A stretch of DNA of 45,100 bases from an uncultured Bacteroidales bacterium (GTDB lineage Bacteria > Bacteroidota > Bacteroidia > Bacteroidales > Bacteroidaceae). Below are positions 17,411 to 26,601 of this stretch, piece by piece. The position numbers and the translations under genes are program-made. The stretch covers positions 1-45,100 of the forward strand of contig CADAPC010000017.1 in the NCBI GenBank assembly GCA_902789725.1, in the 5' to 3' direction. Under the pieces are notes generated by a model that saw only the letters and a list, made by a program, of their open reading frames with translations, was not told where the DNA came from and made no database searches. How positions within the stretch are numbered: position 1 is the stretch's first letter; every line of letters starts with the position of its first letter.

Positions 17411-19576
17411 TTACTCTTCGTTCAAAATCTTCATGATTTCACAGCAAGCCTTGGCTACGTTGGTGCCAGGCCCGAAGATGGCAGCTACGCCAGCCTTGTA
17501 GAGGAAGTCGTAGTCCTGTGCAGGGATGACACCGCCGGCAATGACGAGGATGTCTTCACGGCCAAGCTTCTTGAGCTCTTCAATCACTTGTGGTATGAGG
17601 GTCTTGTGACCTGCGGCAAGTGAGCTGACACCCAGCACATCGACGTCGTTCTCAACTGCCTGACGAGCGGACTCGGCAGGTGTCTGGAACAGGGGACCCA
17701 TGTCCACGTCCATGCCGCAGTCGGCATAACCAGTGGCTACCACTTTAGCACCGCGGTCATGACCGTCCTGTCCCATTTTGGCAATCATGATGCGGGGACG
17801 GCGGCCATTGGCCTGTGCAAATTTCTCTGTTGCGGCACATGCATCTTTGAATGCCTGATCGCCTTTAGATTCTGAACTATACACGTTGCTGATGGTTCTG
17901 ATGATTGCTTTATAACGTCCTACAACTGCTTCGCAAGCGTCGGAAATTTCGCCAAGCGTACAGCGCAGACCTGCTGCTTTCACTGCGAGGTCGAGGAGGT
18001 TGTGCTCGCTCTTCTTGCCGTCTTTGAATTCTTGTACACACTTGGTAATTTCTTCCAGCGCAGCCTTGCATGCAGCCTCGTCGCGATTGGCTCTGAGTTC
18101 TTTGAGCGCAGCTTCCTGCTGAAGGCGCACGGCAGTGTTATCCACTTCGAGGATGTCGAGTGGGTCTTCGTGGTCAAGACGGTACTTGTTGGTGCCGACG
18201 ATGGTTTGAGTGCCAGAGTCGATGCGAGCCTGAGTACGTGCTGCGGCCTCCTCGATGCGCATCTTGGGCAGACCTGTCTCGATGGCCTTTGCCATGCCAC
18301 CCAGTTTCTCGATTTCCTGGATGTGCTCCCAAGCTTTGTGAACCAGTTCGTTGGTCAGGGTCTCTACGTAGTAAGAACCAGCCCATGGGTCAATCTGCTT
18401 GCAGACCTTGGTCTCGTTCTGAATATAGATTTGTGTGTTACGAGCGATGCGGGCTGAGAAGTCGGTAGGCAGGGCGATGGCCTCGTCGAGGGCATTGGTG
18501 TGGAGCGACTGTGTGTGGCCCAACACGGCTGCCATAGCTTCAATACAGGTACGACCCACGTTGTTGAAGGGGTCTTGCTCTGTGAGCGACCAGCCCGATG
18601 TCTGTGAGTGAGTGCGCAATGCGAGCGACTTGGGGTTCTTGGCACCGAAACTCTTCACAATCTTTGCCCACAACAGACGTCCGGCACGCATCTTGGCAAT
18701 CTCCATGAAGTGGTTCATGCCAATGGCCCAGAAGAAGGACAGACGGGGAGCGAAAGCATCCACGTCAATGCCAGCATTCACACCTGTGCGGAGGTAATCC
18801 ATACCGTCGGCCAGCGTGTAAGCCAGCTCAATGTCGGCAGTGGCACCGGCTTCTTGCATGTGGTAGCCAGAGATGGAGATAGAGTTGAACTTAGGCATCT
18901 TTTGCGATGTGTACTCAAAGATGTCGGCAATAATCTTCATGGAGAATGCTGGGGGGTAGATGTATGTGTTACGCACCATGAACTCCTTCAGAATGTCGTT
19001 CTGGATAGTACCCGCCATTTCCTCAAGTTTGGCACCCTGCTCCAGACCTGCGTTGATGTAGAAGGCGAGGATGGGAAGCACACCGCCGTTCATGGTCATG
19101 GAAACAGACATCTTGTTCAATGGGATGCCAGCGAAGAGCACCTTCATGTTCTCCAACGAGCAGATGCTCACACCTGCCTTACCCACATCGCCAACCACAC
19201 GTGGGTTGTCTGGGTCGTAGCCGCGGTGAGTGGGAAGGTCGAATGCCACCGAAAGTCCCTTCTGACCCGAGGCGAGGTTGCGGCGATAGAAGGCGTTAGA
19301 CTCTTCTGCTGTAGAGAAACCTGCGTACTGGCGGATGGTCCAGGGACGGAAGGGGTACATCATGGAATAGGGACCACGGAGATAGGGAGGAATACCTGCT
19401 GTGAAGTCGAGATGTTCCATGCCCTCGAGGTCTTCCTTCGTGTAAACGGGCTGAATGTCAATCTGCTCAGGAGTTCTCCAGTTAGCGCTGATGCCATTCT
19501 CTTTCTGCCACTGCTGGCCATTCTTCTCCTGAATGCCGGCATAGATGTCGATATCGTTAAAATTCTTGCGTGCCAT
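17411..19576 (-). CDS. mutB: Methylmalonyl-CoA mutase, large (catalytic) subunit
   Basis: A 721-residue adenosylcobalamin enzyme interconverting succinyl-CoA and methylmalonyl-CoA, on the propionate route of these anaerobes. The TIM-barrel part has [20 protein letters not shown] and the [10 protein letters not shown] and [12 protein letters not shown] active-site segments. The C-terminal B12 domain has the cobalt-ligand motif D604-x-H606-x2-G609, followed by SSLAAGH and GGVIPAQD. It starts 2 bases after the mutA stop. Together they form the heterodimer. Neither the epimerase nor the MeaB-type chaperone is in the window. Confidence 0.97.
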   Translation of the reverse strand: MARKNFNDIDIYAGIQEKNGQQWQKENGISANWRTPEQIDIQPVYTKEDLEGMEHLDFTAGIPPYLRGPYSMMYPFRPWTIRQYAGFSTAEESNAFYRRNLASGQKGLSVAFDLPTHRGYDPDNPRVVGDVGKAGVSICSLENMKVLFAGIPLNKMSVSMTMNGGVLPILAFYINAGLEQGAKLEEMAGTIQNDILKEFMVRNTYIYPPAFSMKIIADIFEYTSQKMPKFNSISISGYHMQEAGATADIELAYTLADGMDYLRTGVNAGIDVDAFAPRLSFFWAIGMNHFMEIAKMRAGRLLWAKIVKSFGAKNPKSLALRTHSQTSGWSLTEQDPFNNVGRTCIEAMAAVLGHTQSLHTNALDEAIALPTDFSARIARNTQIYIQNETKVCKQIDPWAGSYYVETLTNELVHKAWEHIQEIEKLGGMAKAIETGLPKMRIEEAAARTQARIDSGTQTIVGTNKYRLDHEDPLDILEVDNTAVRLQQEAALKELRANRDEAACKAALEEITKCVQEFKDGKKSEHNLLDLAVKAAGLRCTLGEISDACEAVVGRYKAIIRTISNVYSSESKGDQAFKDACAATEKFAQANGRRPRIMIAKMGQDGHDRGAKVVATGYADCGMDVDMGPLFQTPAESARQAVENDVDVLGVSSLAAGHKTLIPQVIEELKKLGREDILVIAGGVIPAQDYDFLYKAGVAAIFGPGTNVAKACCEIMKILNEE

Positions 19577-19578
19577 AA

Positions 19579-21432
19579 TTAAATTCCGAGTTTAGCATTA
19601 TACGCCTGAAGCGTTTCGAGCTGATTAGACTTAACGTGAATAAAGTTCTCGATGCCAGCAGCCTTGAGGTCTTCCATGCAAGCTGGTGCACCAGCCACCA
19701 CATACATGGCGCGGCCGTTCAGATACTGGAAGGCTGGGATAGCATACTCAGCATACTCGTCGTCGCTGGAGCAAATCACCACGATGTCGGCTCCTGCCTC
19801 AAGTGCTGCATCCACACCTTCTTCCACAGTCTTGAAGCCGAGGTTGTCCATCACTTTGTAGCCTGCTGCGGCAAGGAAGTTGCAAGAGAATTGTGCACGT
19901 GCCTGGCGCATGGCGAGGTTGCCGATGGTGAGCATGAAGGCGATGGGTTGCTTGGCTGCCTTTTCGGTAGAGAGGCGGAGAGCTTCGAACGCAGAAGCCA
20001 AACGGCTCTTGTTGAGGACTGGGAGTTCGCCTGGCTCATGACCGTCACACTTGCAGCAGCACTCCAAGGGTTGCTTGCCTTCGCTGGTTTCGGTGAAATT
20101 GGGGAACTGGTTGGTGCCAAGGATGAACTCCTTGCGTTTGGCTGCATCAGCATGACGCTTGTCGTTCGACGCATTCACAGCGTTCACGATGTTGCCCTTC
20201 AGGGCTTCGGCCAAGAAACCGCCTGCGTTCTCCACCTCAAGGAAAAGTTTCCAGCCTTCGCGTGCAAGAGCGTCCGTCAGGTGTTCGATGGTGTAAGAAC
20301 CGCCAGCCACATCGACCAATTTGTCGAAATGAGCCTCTTCCTTCAGCAGGAGCTGCTGGTTGCGTGCAATGCGCTCGGCAAAGTCGGTGGGAATCTCATA
20401 GGGCTTGTCGAATGGAGTCACCACGATGCTGTCCACATTGGCAATAGCAGCCGACATGGCTTCTGTCTGGGAGCGGAGCAGATTTACGTAAGAATCGAAA
20501 AGTGTCTGGTTATACTCTGAGGTGATGGCGCAAACGTGCATTTGGCAAGCGCAGTCGCACTTAGGCTCGTACTGCTTCACAATCTGTGCCCACAACAAGC
20601 GGGCTGCACGGAACTTGGCAATCTCCATGAAGTAATTCTCACTCACACCCATGTTGAACTTGATGCGCTTGGCAGCCTTTGTGGGCTCGATGCCAGCCTC
20701 AGTGAGCAGGTTCAGATATTCTGCACCCCAAGCCAATGCGTAGCCTAACTCCTGATAGATGTATGCACCAGCATTGTTCAGTGCTACAGAGTTGACGTTG
20801 ATGCACTTGTAGCCAGGCAGTTCAGCCAAAGCCTCGATGAGTGGCTTGGCGCACTCCAGCACGGCCGTCACATCCTTGCCCTTGCAAAGCACTTTGCTGA
20901 TGGGGTCGAAATTGATGCTTCCCTGCAGGTCGACAAGTGGGTAGTTCTTCTCTTTGAAGTACTCCACCAAAACCTGTGCCAACTCTACGCAATGGCGCTG
21001 GCAGGTCTTGAAGTTCAGCTCCACATATTGGGGCAGAATGCCTTCAAGCAGCGTGGCGATGAAGTCCTTGCTCACATCTTTGCCCGAAATCTTGAAGCCG
21101 ATGGAGTCAACACCCTTGTTCAGAATGTCGAGTGCCTTCGCATTGGCAGCCTTTGCATCCTCCACGTCAATGTCCTGACGGACAAACCAGAGGTTGTTGT
21201 CCTTCTTGTTGCCGCGAATGAAGGGGAACTCACCTGGCAGCGAATCCACCGCCTTCAGGTCTGCCAAGTCCTCACGACGATAAAAAGGCTGCACGTTGAA
21301 ACCTTCGTTGGTTCTCCAGACCAACCTTTTCTGGAAGTCGGCACCCTTCAGATCCACCTGAATCTTGTCCAGCCACTCTTGCGTGGTGGGTGCCTGAAAC
21401 TCCGAAAAGAGTTTTTCTTTCATATTAGCCAT
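19579..21432 (-). CDS. mutA: Methylmalonyl-CoA mutase, small subunit
   Basis: A 617-residue partner of MutB with the same barrel plus B12-type fold. The cobalt-binding DxHxxG is missing: the matching place reads [12 protein letters not shown], as expected for the non-catalytic subunit. Two cysteine-rich spots occur: [10 protein letters not shown] (about residue 300) and CCCKCDGH (about 468), the second in the linker between domains. The start at 21432 ([12 protein letters not shown]) fits the family; the second M at residue 4 is possible. The consensus promoter at 21514-21545 drives mutAB with a 75-base leader too small for a cobalamin riboswitch. Confidence 0.95.
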   Translation of the reverse strand: MANMKEKLFSEFQAPTTQEWLDKIQVDLKGADFQKRLVWRTNEGFNVQPFYRREDLADLKAVDSLPGEFPFIRGNKKDNNLWFVRQDIDVEDAKAANAKALDILNKGVDSIGFKISGKDVSKDFIATLLEGILPQYVELNFKTCQRHCVELAQVLVEYFKEKNYPLVDLQGSINFDPISKVLCKGKDVTAVLECAKPLIEALAELPGYKCINVNSVALNNAGAYIYQELGYALAWGAEYLNLLTEAGIEPTKAAKRIKFNMGVSENYFMEIAKFRAARLLWAQIVKQYEPKCDCACQMHVCAITSEYNQTLFDSYVNLLRSQTEAMSAAIANVDSIVVTPFDKPYEIPTDFAERIARNQQLLLKEEAHFDKLVDVAGGSYTIEHLTDALAREGWKLFLEVENAGGFLAEALKGNIVNAVNASNDKRHADAAKRKEFILGTNQFPNFTETSEGKQPLECCCKCDGHEPGELPVLNKSRLASAFEALRLSTEKAAKQPIAFMLTIGNLAMRQARAQFSCNFLAAAGYKVMDNLGFKTVEEGVDAALEAGADIVVICSSDDEYAEYAIPAFQYLNGRAMYVVAGAPACMEDLKAAGIENFIHVKSNQLETLQAYNAKLGI

Positions 21433-21513
21433 AAAATATCAATTAAAGTGTTGTTGAAAGTGTTTTACATTATTATATGTGTACATTAGTTAGCGAATAT
21501 AAGTAAGAACCTA

Positions 21514-21545
21514 CAAAGGTAAGTATTTTTTCTTGATGTCGCAAA
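21514..21545 (-). promoter_or_regulatory. Promoter of mutAB
   Basis: Minus-strand TTTG (21542-21545), 20 bases, TACCTTTG (21514-21521): exact consensus. Confidence 0.8.
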
Positions 21546-21737
21546 AGAAAAAAAGGAAAAAGTTCACTTTTCGTGTGTTATCCTTTCTGCAAGACTTGCT
21601 ATAGTAAACTGTGGATGATAAAAAGCTATTATTCAAGTGCGCAAGTTGAAAAGAACTGAGAAGAACCGCATCAAGATCCGCTCCCAGTAAGAAGTGGGTT
21701 CGGAGTACCCGTATGGTGGCAAGCGAGTACCTCCTAT

Positions 21738-21863
21738 ATTTGTTCGATATTTATTCGGTAGTTGTCCAGTACTTGTTCGATCATTTATCGAACAACTATC
21801 GAACAACTATCGAACAACTATCGAACAACTATCGAACAACTATCGAACAAGTATCGGACAACT
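21738..21863. repeat. Two-sided array of 11-bp repeats
   Basis: Seven direct copies of ATCGAACAACT run from 21787 to 21863 (five identical, then ATCGAACAAGT and ATCGGACAACT). To the left, 21738-21781 holds four 11-base units in the opposite orientation (read on the minus strand: ATCGAACAAGT, ACTGGACAACT, ACCGAATAAAT, ATCGAACAAAT). Five bases (CATTT) separate the two sets. The innermost left units mirror the outermost right units. The array sits between the mutA promoter and the 3' end of ruvC; the rest of 21546-21881 shows no gene. Units abut with no spacers, so this is not CRISPR. Role unknown: a multimer binding site, a hairpin, or slipped-strand expansion are all possible. Confidence 0.9.
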
Positions 21864-21881
21864 ATGGGAGGTAAAGACAAA

Positions 21882-22454
21882 CTATTCATGCACTTTGTCT
21901 GAATTTTTGTTCACAAAGTCTTTCCAGGAAGAGAAGTGGTGCTCCACTTCGGGCTTCCCCATTTGGATGAAGTGGCAGTAGGCGGCGCCGAGGGCATCGG
22001 TGGCATCGAACTGAATGTCCATGTCGTCCTGCGGAATGTGGAGCATACGCTGCAGCATGCCTGCCACCTGCTCTTTGGCTGCCGATCCGTTGCCGGTGAT
22101 GGCCACTTTAATTTTGCGGGGTTCGTATTCAGTAATGGGAATGTCGCGCATGATGGCGGCGGTGATGGCCACTCCTTGAGCGCGCCCGAGCTTGAGCATG
22201 GACTGTACGTTTTTGCCAAAGAAAGGGGCTTCAATGGCCATTTCATCGGGGTGGTAGGAGTCGATGATGGAGGTGATACGCTCGAATATTTTGCCCAAGC
22301 GCAAATAATGGCTGGCATATTTCTTGAGTTCAATCACCCCCATGGTGATGAGGTCGGCTTTGTTGCCTCGGACACGAAGCACCCCATAGCCCATGACATT
22401 GGTACCAGGGTCAACGCCGAGGATGATTTTTTCTACGTTGGAGTTAGTCTTCAT
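21882..22454 (-). CDS. ruvC: Crossover junction endodeoxyribonuclease RuvC
   Basis: A 190-residue Holliday-junction resolvase. All four acidic catalytic residues are visible: D15 (GVDPG), E75 (AIEAPFF), D150 and D153 ([10 protein letters not shown]). Length is slightly above the usual 170 because of a C-terminal tail ending [14 protein letters not shown]. It is not next to ruvA or ruvB here. It lies downstream of the tRNA-Thr and its terminator in the same direction. No promoter box is evident in the 38 bases between. Confidence 0.96.
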   Translation of the reverse strand: MKTNSNVEKIILGVDPGTNVMGYGVLRVRGNKADLITMGVIELKKYASHYLRLGKIFERITSIIDSYHPDEMAIEAPFFGKNVQSMLKLGRAQGVAITAAIMRDIPITEYEPRKIKVAITGNGSAAKEQVAGMLQRMLHIPQDDMDIQFDATDALGAAYCHFIQMGKPEVEHHFSSWKDFVNKNSDKVHE

Positions 22455-22492
22455 CGTGTACAGGTTTTTAGAATCACCTATAGTTGTGGTAC

Positions 22493-22520
22493 AAAAAAAA
22501 GCCTATACAATGATAGGCTT
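22493..22520 (-). terminator. Terminator of tRNA-Thr
   Basis: Minus-strand AAGCCTAT pairs with ATAGGCTT around a six-base loop and is followed by eight T. It begins 10 bases after the encoded CCA end. Confidence 0.9.
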
Positions 22521-22529
22521 GTGTGCTTT

Positions 22530-22605
<76 letters not shown>

Positions 22606-22700
22606 AAGACAAATGTCAAAAACGTGATGCCTTTTGTTAAAAGCGATGCAAAGGTAGTACTTTTTTTTATAATAGCAACAAATTTTATAGAAATCTTTCT

Positions 22701-22708
22701 TAAATTTG
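22701..22708 (+). promoter_or_regulatory. -7 box before the endonuclease gene
   Basis: TAAATTTG, with transcription expected near 22715. No TTTG at the expected -33 position. It lies downstream of 22393, which argues against translating the long upstream open frame across the tRNA. Confidence 0.5.
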
Positions 22709-22761
22709 CAAGAAAAAAGAGAAAACACCTCTTGGAAATGGGGGTGGAAAGTACAAGAAAG

Positions 22762-23721
22762 ATGAAGGAAAAGAAAAAATCAGTATCTATTTTGCTTACT
22801 TGTCTGGTGTTGATTGTTGCCGTGGCCGGCATCAATCAGTTGTGGGCGTGTGGAAATGGAAAAGACAAATTGCCTTCGGAAATGAACGAGGGTGGAGCGA
22901 GTGAGACCAGTGCGGAAAGGAATGCCATGTTTGCCGCTCAGGAAGCAGAAGAGACTGAGAGGGAAGAGGAGGAACGAGAGCGTGAGAAGTTGTTGGAGTC
23001 GGAGGGGGGAGTAAGCGTTCCTTATGAGAAATTGGAGCAACCCGCCGAGTTGAAGAATGTTGACGAGATGCTTCTGTTTAAATCTCAGTTTATCATTTCG
23101 TATAATATTAGCAATCTGTGTCCTAACTATGTTTGTTGGAGTCTTACATCCAAGAGGGCACAGGGTAGGGTGAAGCGTTCCAACAACTTTCATGGCGACC
23201 CTGCAATGAACGAGAGTTCGAGAGTGGAAACGTTCGATTACAACGGGTCGGGCTATGACCGCGGACACATGTGCCCGGCTGGCGACAACAAGAACACGGA
23301 GAAGGCGATGGACGAGTCGTTCTGCATGACGAATATGTGTCCGCAAAGTCACGGCCTGAACATTGGCGCATGGAACGACTTGGAAGTTCAGTGCCGCTCA
23401 TGGGCGAAGGACTACGGTACGCTGTATATTTGCTGCGGCCCCATCTTCAGTAGTAAAGAACCGAAGACAGTAGGTTCGCGTAGGAATATGCGCATTGCTG
23501 TGCCTGACAGCTTCTTCAAGGTGATTCTGACGTTGGGACGTGTGCCCAAAGCTATAGGATTCATCTACCCCAACCGCTCGTGCGAAGGTGACATGAGAGA
23601 CTATGCCGTGTCGGTGGACGAAGTGGAGAAGGTGGTGGGCATGGACTTTTTCTATCAGCTGGATGACAAGCAAGAGCGTCAGTTGGAACGTGAATGCAAT
23701 CCCGCCACATGGGGCATTTGA
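22762..23721 (+). CDS. Exported DNA/RNA non-specific endonuclease (NUC1/EndA family)
   Basis: 319 residues from the chosen ATG. The N-terminus KEKKKSVSILLTCLVLIVAV is a signal or anchor; a cysteine after QLWA could be a lipobox. A charged linker of E and R follows (about residues 50-75). The catalytic signature DRGHMCPAGD, with the general-base histidine, is near residue 165, and NMCPQ contains the metal-binding asparagine. The enzyme should cut DNA and RNA outside the cytoplasm, for nutrient salvage or defence. An ATG at 22738 adds 8 residues and is equally possible. It runs opposite to the tRNA and 31 bases before pyrK, in the same direction. Confidence 0.9.
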   Translation: MKEKKKSVSILLTCLVLIVAVAGINQLWACGNGKDKLPSEMNEGGASETSAERNAMFAAQEAEETEREEEEREREKLLESEGGVSVPYEKLEQPAELKNVDEMLLFKSQFIISYNISNLCPNYVCWSLTSKRAQGRVKRSNNFHGDPAMNESSRVETFDYNGSGYDRGHMCPAGDNKNTEKAMDESFCMTNMCPQSHGLNIGAWNDLEVQCRSWAKDYGTLYICCGPIFSSKEPKTVGSRRNMRIAVPDSFFKVILTLGRVPKAIGFIYPNRSCEGDMRDYAVSVDEVEKVVGMDFFYQLDDKQERQLERECNPATWGI

Positions 23722-23752
23722 AATGAATGATTAAGTTACTATTTGTTGAAGA

Positions 23753-24529
23753 ATGAAGAAATACGTAAAAGATTTGACTGTGGCTGAAGTGTCGTTTCCA
23801 CACGAACAATATGTTCTATTGAAACTGACCGACAAGGAGCCACTGCCTGAGACACGTCCTGGACAGTTCGTGGAAGTAAAGGTTGAGGGAAGTCCTCGCA
23901 CTTTCCTGCGCCGTCCTATATCTATTAATTATGTGGACAGGGAGAAGAACCTTCTGTGGCTACTCATCAAGAAGGTGGGCGAGGGCACGCACAAACTGGC
24001 TGAACTGAAAGTGGGCGAACGCCTGAATGTGGTTTTTCCCTTGGGCAATGGCTTTTCGCCCGTACAAAAAGTTGGCGAACGGGTGTTGTTAGTAGGTGGC
24101 GGAGTGGGGGTGGCCCCGATGCTTGATTATGGCAAATATCTGAAGGAACAGGGAGCGAATCCCGTGTTTCTGTTGGGTGCCCGCAGTAAGAACGACCTGT
24201 TGGAGATGGACTTTTTCAAATCCATTGCTCCTGTCTATGTGACTACCGAAGATGGTTCGGAGGGAGAGAGGGGGTTCGTCACTCAGCATTCTGTGTTGAC
24301 TCAGGAGACGTTTGACCGCATCTCGGTTTGTGGTCCCAAACCCATGATGGTGAGTGTGGCGCGATATGCAAAACAAACGGCGACTCCCTGCGAGGTGAGT
24401 CTTGAAAACATGATGGCATGCGGCCTGGGGGCTTGTTTGTGCTGCGTAGAGAAGACGATAAAGGGAAACGTGTGTGTGTGTAAAGAAGGACCCGTGTTTG
24501 ATGTAAACGATTTAACTTGGGAGGTATAG
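23753..24529 (+). CDS. pyrK: Dihydroorotate dehydrogenase B, electron-transfer subunit
   Basis: 258 residues. The flavin-reductase fold has the FAD motif RRPISI, the nucleotide-binding glycine run [12 protein letters not shown] and the NAD-site CGPKPMM. A C-terminal cysteine cluster CGLGACLCC...CVC binds a 2Fe-2S centre. It passes electrons from the PyrD flavin to NAD. It is four bases ahead of pyrD, the usual pairing for the class 1B enzyme. Confidence 0.96.
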   Translation: MKKYVKDLTVAEVSFPHEQYVLLKLTDKEPLPETRPGQFVEVKVEGSPRTFLRRPISINYVDREKNLLWLLIKKVGEGTHKLAELKVGERLNVVFPLGNGFSPVQKVGERVLLVGGGVGVAPMLDYGKYLKEQGANPVFLLGARSKNDLLEMDFFKSIAPVYVTTEDGSEGERGFVTQHSVLTQETFDRISVCGPKPMMVSVARYAKQTATPCEVSLENMMACGLGACLCCVEKTIKGNVCVCKEGPVFDVNDLTWEV

Positions 24530-24533
24530 CACA

Positions 24534-25445
24534 ATGGCGGACTTGACAACAAAGATTGCTGGCATCACGATGAAGAATCCCGTGATGGCCGCTTCGGGCA
24601 CATTTGGCTACGGGCTTGAATTTGCCGATTTTGTGAATTTGGAAGAAATTGGAGGCATCATCGTGAAAGGCACAACGTTGCACCCGCGCGAAGGGAATGA
24701 CTATCCGCGCATGGTGGAAACCGCCAGCGGCATGCTGAACTGTGTGGGGCTGCAAAACAAGGGGGTTGCGTATTTCTGTGAACACATCTATCCTGAAATC
24801 AAGGATATACGGACTAATATGATTGTCAATGTGAGTGGCTCCACTTTGGAAGATTATGCTGAATGCGCTGCTCGAATCAATGCCCTGGAGAACATTCCAG
24901 CCATTGAACTGAACATCTCTTGTCCTAACGTGAAGCAAGGAGGCATGGCTTTTGGTGTAACTACCGATGGAGCCTACTCGGTGGTGAAAGCGGTGAGAGA
25001 GGTGTATGACAAGACGCTGATTGTGAAGCTCTCGCCCAATGTAACCTCCATCAGCGACATTGCTCGGGCTGTGCAAGATGCAGGAGCTGACGCTGTGTCG
25101 TTGATCAATACCTTAATGGGCATGGTTATTGACATAGAGAAACGCAAACCAGTGTTGAGCATTGCAACGGGAGGCCTGTCGGGTCCCGCAGTGAAATCCG
25201 TGGCAGTGCGTTGCGTGTGGCAAGTGGCCAAGGCTGTACACATCCCCATAGTGGGACTGGGGGGCATCATGACCGCAGAGGATGCCATCGAGTTCTTTCT
25301 CGCCGGAGCATCGGCCATCGAAATAGGTACGGCAAACTTTATTGACCCGGCGGTGACTGTGAAAGTGGCTCAGGGCATCAACGACTGGTTGGACCGACAT
25401 GGCTGCACCTCGCTCACCGACATTATAGGGCAATTAGAAGCTTGA
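24534..25445 (+). CDS. pyrD: Dihydroorotate dehydrogenase B, catalytic subunit
   Basis: 303-residue FMN TIM-barrel enzyme oxidising dihydroorotate to orotate in pyrimidine synthesis. The active-site base is C130 in [11 protein letters not shown], as in class 1 enzymes (class 2 has serine). Substrate and flavin contacts [20 protein letters not shown]-like and [11 protein letters not shown] are present. The neighbouring pyrK makes it class 1B, NAD-linked. No other pyr gene is nearby. Confidence 0.97.
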   Translation: MADLTTKIAGITMKNPVMAASGTFGYGLEFADFVNLEEIGGIIVKGTTLHPREGNDYPRMVETASGMLNCVGLQNKGVAYFCEHIYPEIKDIRTNMIVNVSGSTLEDYAECAARINALENIPAIELNISCPNVKQGGMAFGVTTDGAYSVVKAVREVYDKTLIVKLSPNVTSISDIARAVQDAGADAVSLINTLMGMVIDIEKRKPVLSIATGGLSGPAVKSVAVRCVWQVAKAVHIPIVGLGGIMTAEDAIEFFLAGASAIEIGTANFIDPAVTVKVAQGINDWLDRHGCTSLTDIIGQLEA

Positions 25446-25540
25446 GCGAGTTTTGACGGAAAAACGTCGCTATTTGAACGAAACGAACTGAATGTCACTA
25501 AAAAAAGTGGCATTTAGTTTTTTGTTTCTATATTTATGCT

Positions 25541-25548
25541 TAACTTTG
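25541..25548 (+). promoter_or_regulatory. -7 box of the glucosaminidase gene
   Basis: TAACTTTG 29 bases before the start codon, with TTTG at 25521-25524, 16 bases upstream. The spacing is shorter than the usual 19-21 bases. Confidence 0.6.
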
Positions 25549-25576
25549 CAACTGATTACAATTCAATTGCCTTCTA

Positions 25577-26485
25577 ATGAGAAATCTGAGAACATTCATG
25601 ATGACATGTGCCATAGGTTTGTCATCAATTGTTTTTGCGCAACGAAATGCTGCTTATCAGCAATATATTGATAAGTATAAAGATGCAGCCATCGAGCAAA
25701 TGCGCCAATATCGCATCCCTGCCAGTATTACCCTCGCTCAGGCTCTGCTCGAGAGTGGTGCGGGCACCAGTTTTTTAGCGAAACATGCCAACAACCACTT
25801 CGGCATCAAGGTGGGGATGGGCTGGAATGGCCCTTATGTCACTCGTGACGACGACCGAAGGAACGAACGTTTCCGCAAGTACAAGAATGTTGGAGAGAGT
25901 TATGTAGATCACTCTCAGTTTTTACTGCAAACACGGTACAAGAAACTCTTTGACCTCGACCCGATGGACTACAAGGCATGGGCACGCGGACTAAAGGCTT
26001 GCGGATATGCCACTTCGCCCACTTATGCCAATAGGCTCATCACCATCATTGAAACTTACGAACTGGACGATTATGATGAGGACCGAGTGGGGCTGAGAAA
26101 AAGGAAGAAGAGGACTGAGCCTGAAGTGGTGATGCCTGCTCGCCATTCGGTGAGCATGGTGAACGGAATACGATGTGTAACCATGCGCAGTGGCGACACT
26201 TGGGATGCGCTGGCCAAGGAACTGAAAATTTCTAAGAAAAAATTGATGAAGTTTAACGAGGTGGATGAGGAATACATCCCAGCTGTGGGCACGAACATTT
26301 TTCTGTCGAAGAAAGCGAAGAAAGCCGATGCACAGTATAAGGACACTTGGCACAAGGTGAAGGAGGGCGAGTCGATGTACACCATCAGCCAGTTCTATGG
26401 CATTCGCTTGGATGCGCTTTATAAGATGAATTTCAAGGACGACACCTACATCCCCGTGATGGGCGACCTGCTGAAAGTGAGGTGA
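25577..26485 (+). CDS. Secreted N-acetylglucosaminidase with two LysM repeats
   Basis: 302 residues with a signal peptide ending IVFA before QRNAAY. The Mannosyl-glycoprotein endo-beta-N-acetylglucosaminidase-like domain (GH73) spans roughly residues 28-165, with the catalytic glutamate E59 in ALLESGAGTS and NHFGIK downstream. Two LysM domains follow: one near residues 200-245 beginning at VTMRSGDTW, and one near 257-301 beginning at HKVKEGESM. It should trim the glycan strands of peptidoglycan in the periplasm. It has its own promoter box and shares a two-way terminator with rng. Confidence 0.93.
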   Translation: MRNLRTFMMTCAIGLSSIVFAQRNAAYQQYIDKYKDAAIEQMRQYRIPASITLAQALLESGAGTSFLAKHANNHFGIKVGMGWNGPYVTRDDDRRNERFRKYKNVGESYVDHSQFLLQTRYKKLFDLDPMDYKAWARGLKACGYATSPTYANRLITIIETYELDDYDEDRVGLRKRKKRTEPEVVMPARHSVSMVNGIRCVTMRSGDTWDALAKELKISKKKLMKFNEVDEEYIPAVGTNIFLSKKAKKADAQYKDTWHKVKEGESMYTISQFYGIRLDALYKMNFKDDTYIPVMGDLLKVR

Positions 26486-26517
26486 GTTCATGCGTCATGT
26501 GGGGCGTCGATCAAAAT

Positions 26518-26561
26518 AAAAAAGGGAGGGCTTCTTTCAGTTGAAGTCCTCCCTTCTTTTT
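26518..26561. terminator. Two-way terminator between the glucosaminidase and rng
   Basis: AAGGGAGGGCTTC pairs with GAAGTCCTCCCTT (one G-U), eight-base loop. On the plus strand it is followed by CTTTTTG; on the minus strand by TTTTTT. It serves both convergent genes. Confidence 0.93.
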
Positions 26562-26601
26562 GGGGGTGTATCACATTGCAAAGCTAAGTGTCTGTCAAGA
26601 T

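Noticed and set aside
18608..19582. 324-codon open frame antisense to mutB
   Set aside because: It mirrors the strong codon pattern of mutB; cysteine- and histidine-rich, as antisense shadows usually are.
19636..20520. 294-codon open frame antisense to mutA
   Set aside because: Same reason; mutA is certain on the other strand.
21433..21545. Cobalamin riboswitch before mutAB
   Set aside because: The leader is about 75 bases and lacks the B12-box sequence and room for the aptamer.
21738..21863. CRISPR array
   Set aside because: Units are 11 bases and directly adjacent, with no spacers and no cas genes.
21694..21981. 95-codon plus-strand frame across the 11-bp array
   Set aside because: The repeated peptide is a by-product of the DNA repeat; the frame runs antisense into ruvC.
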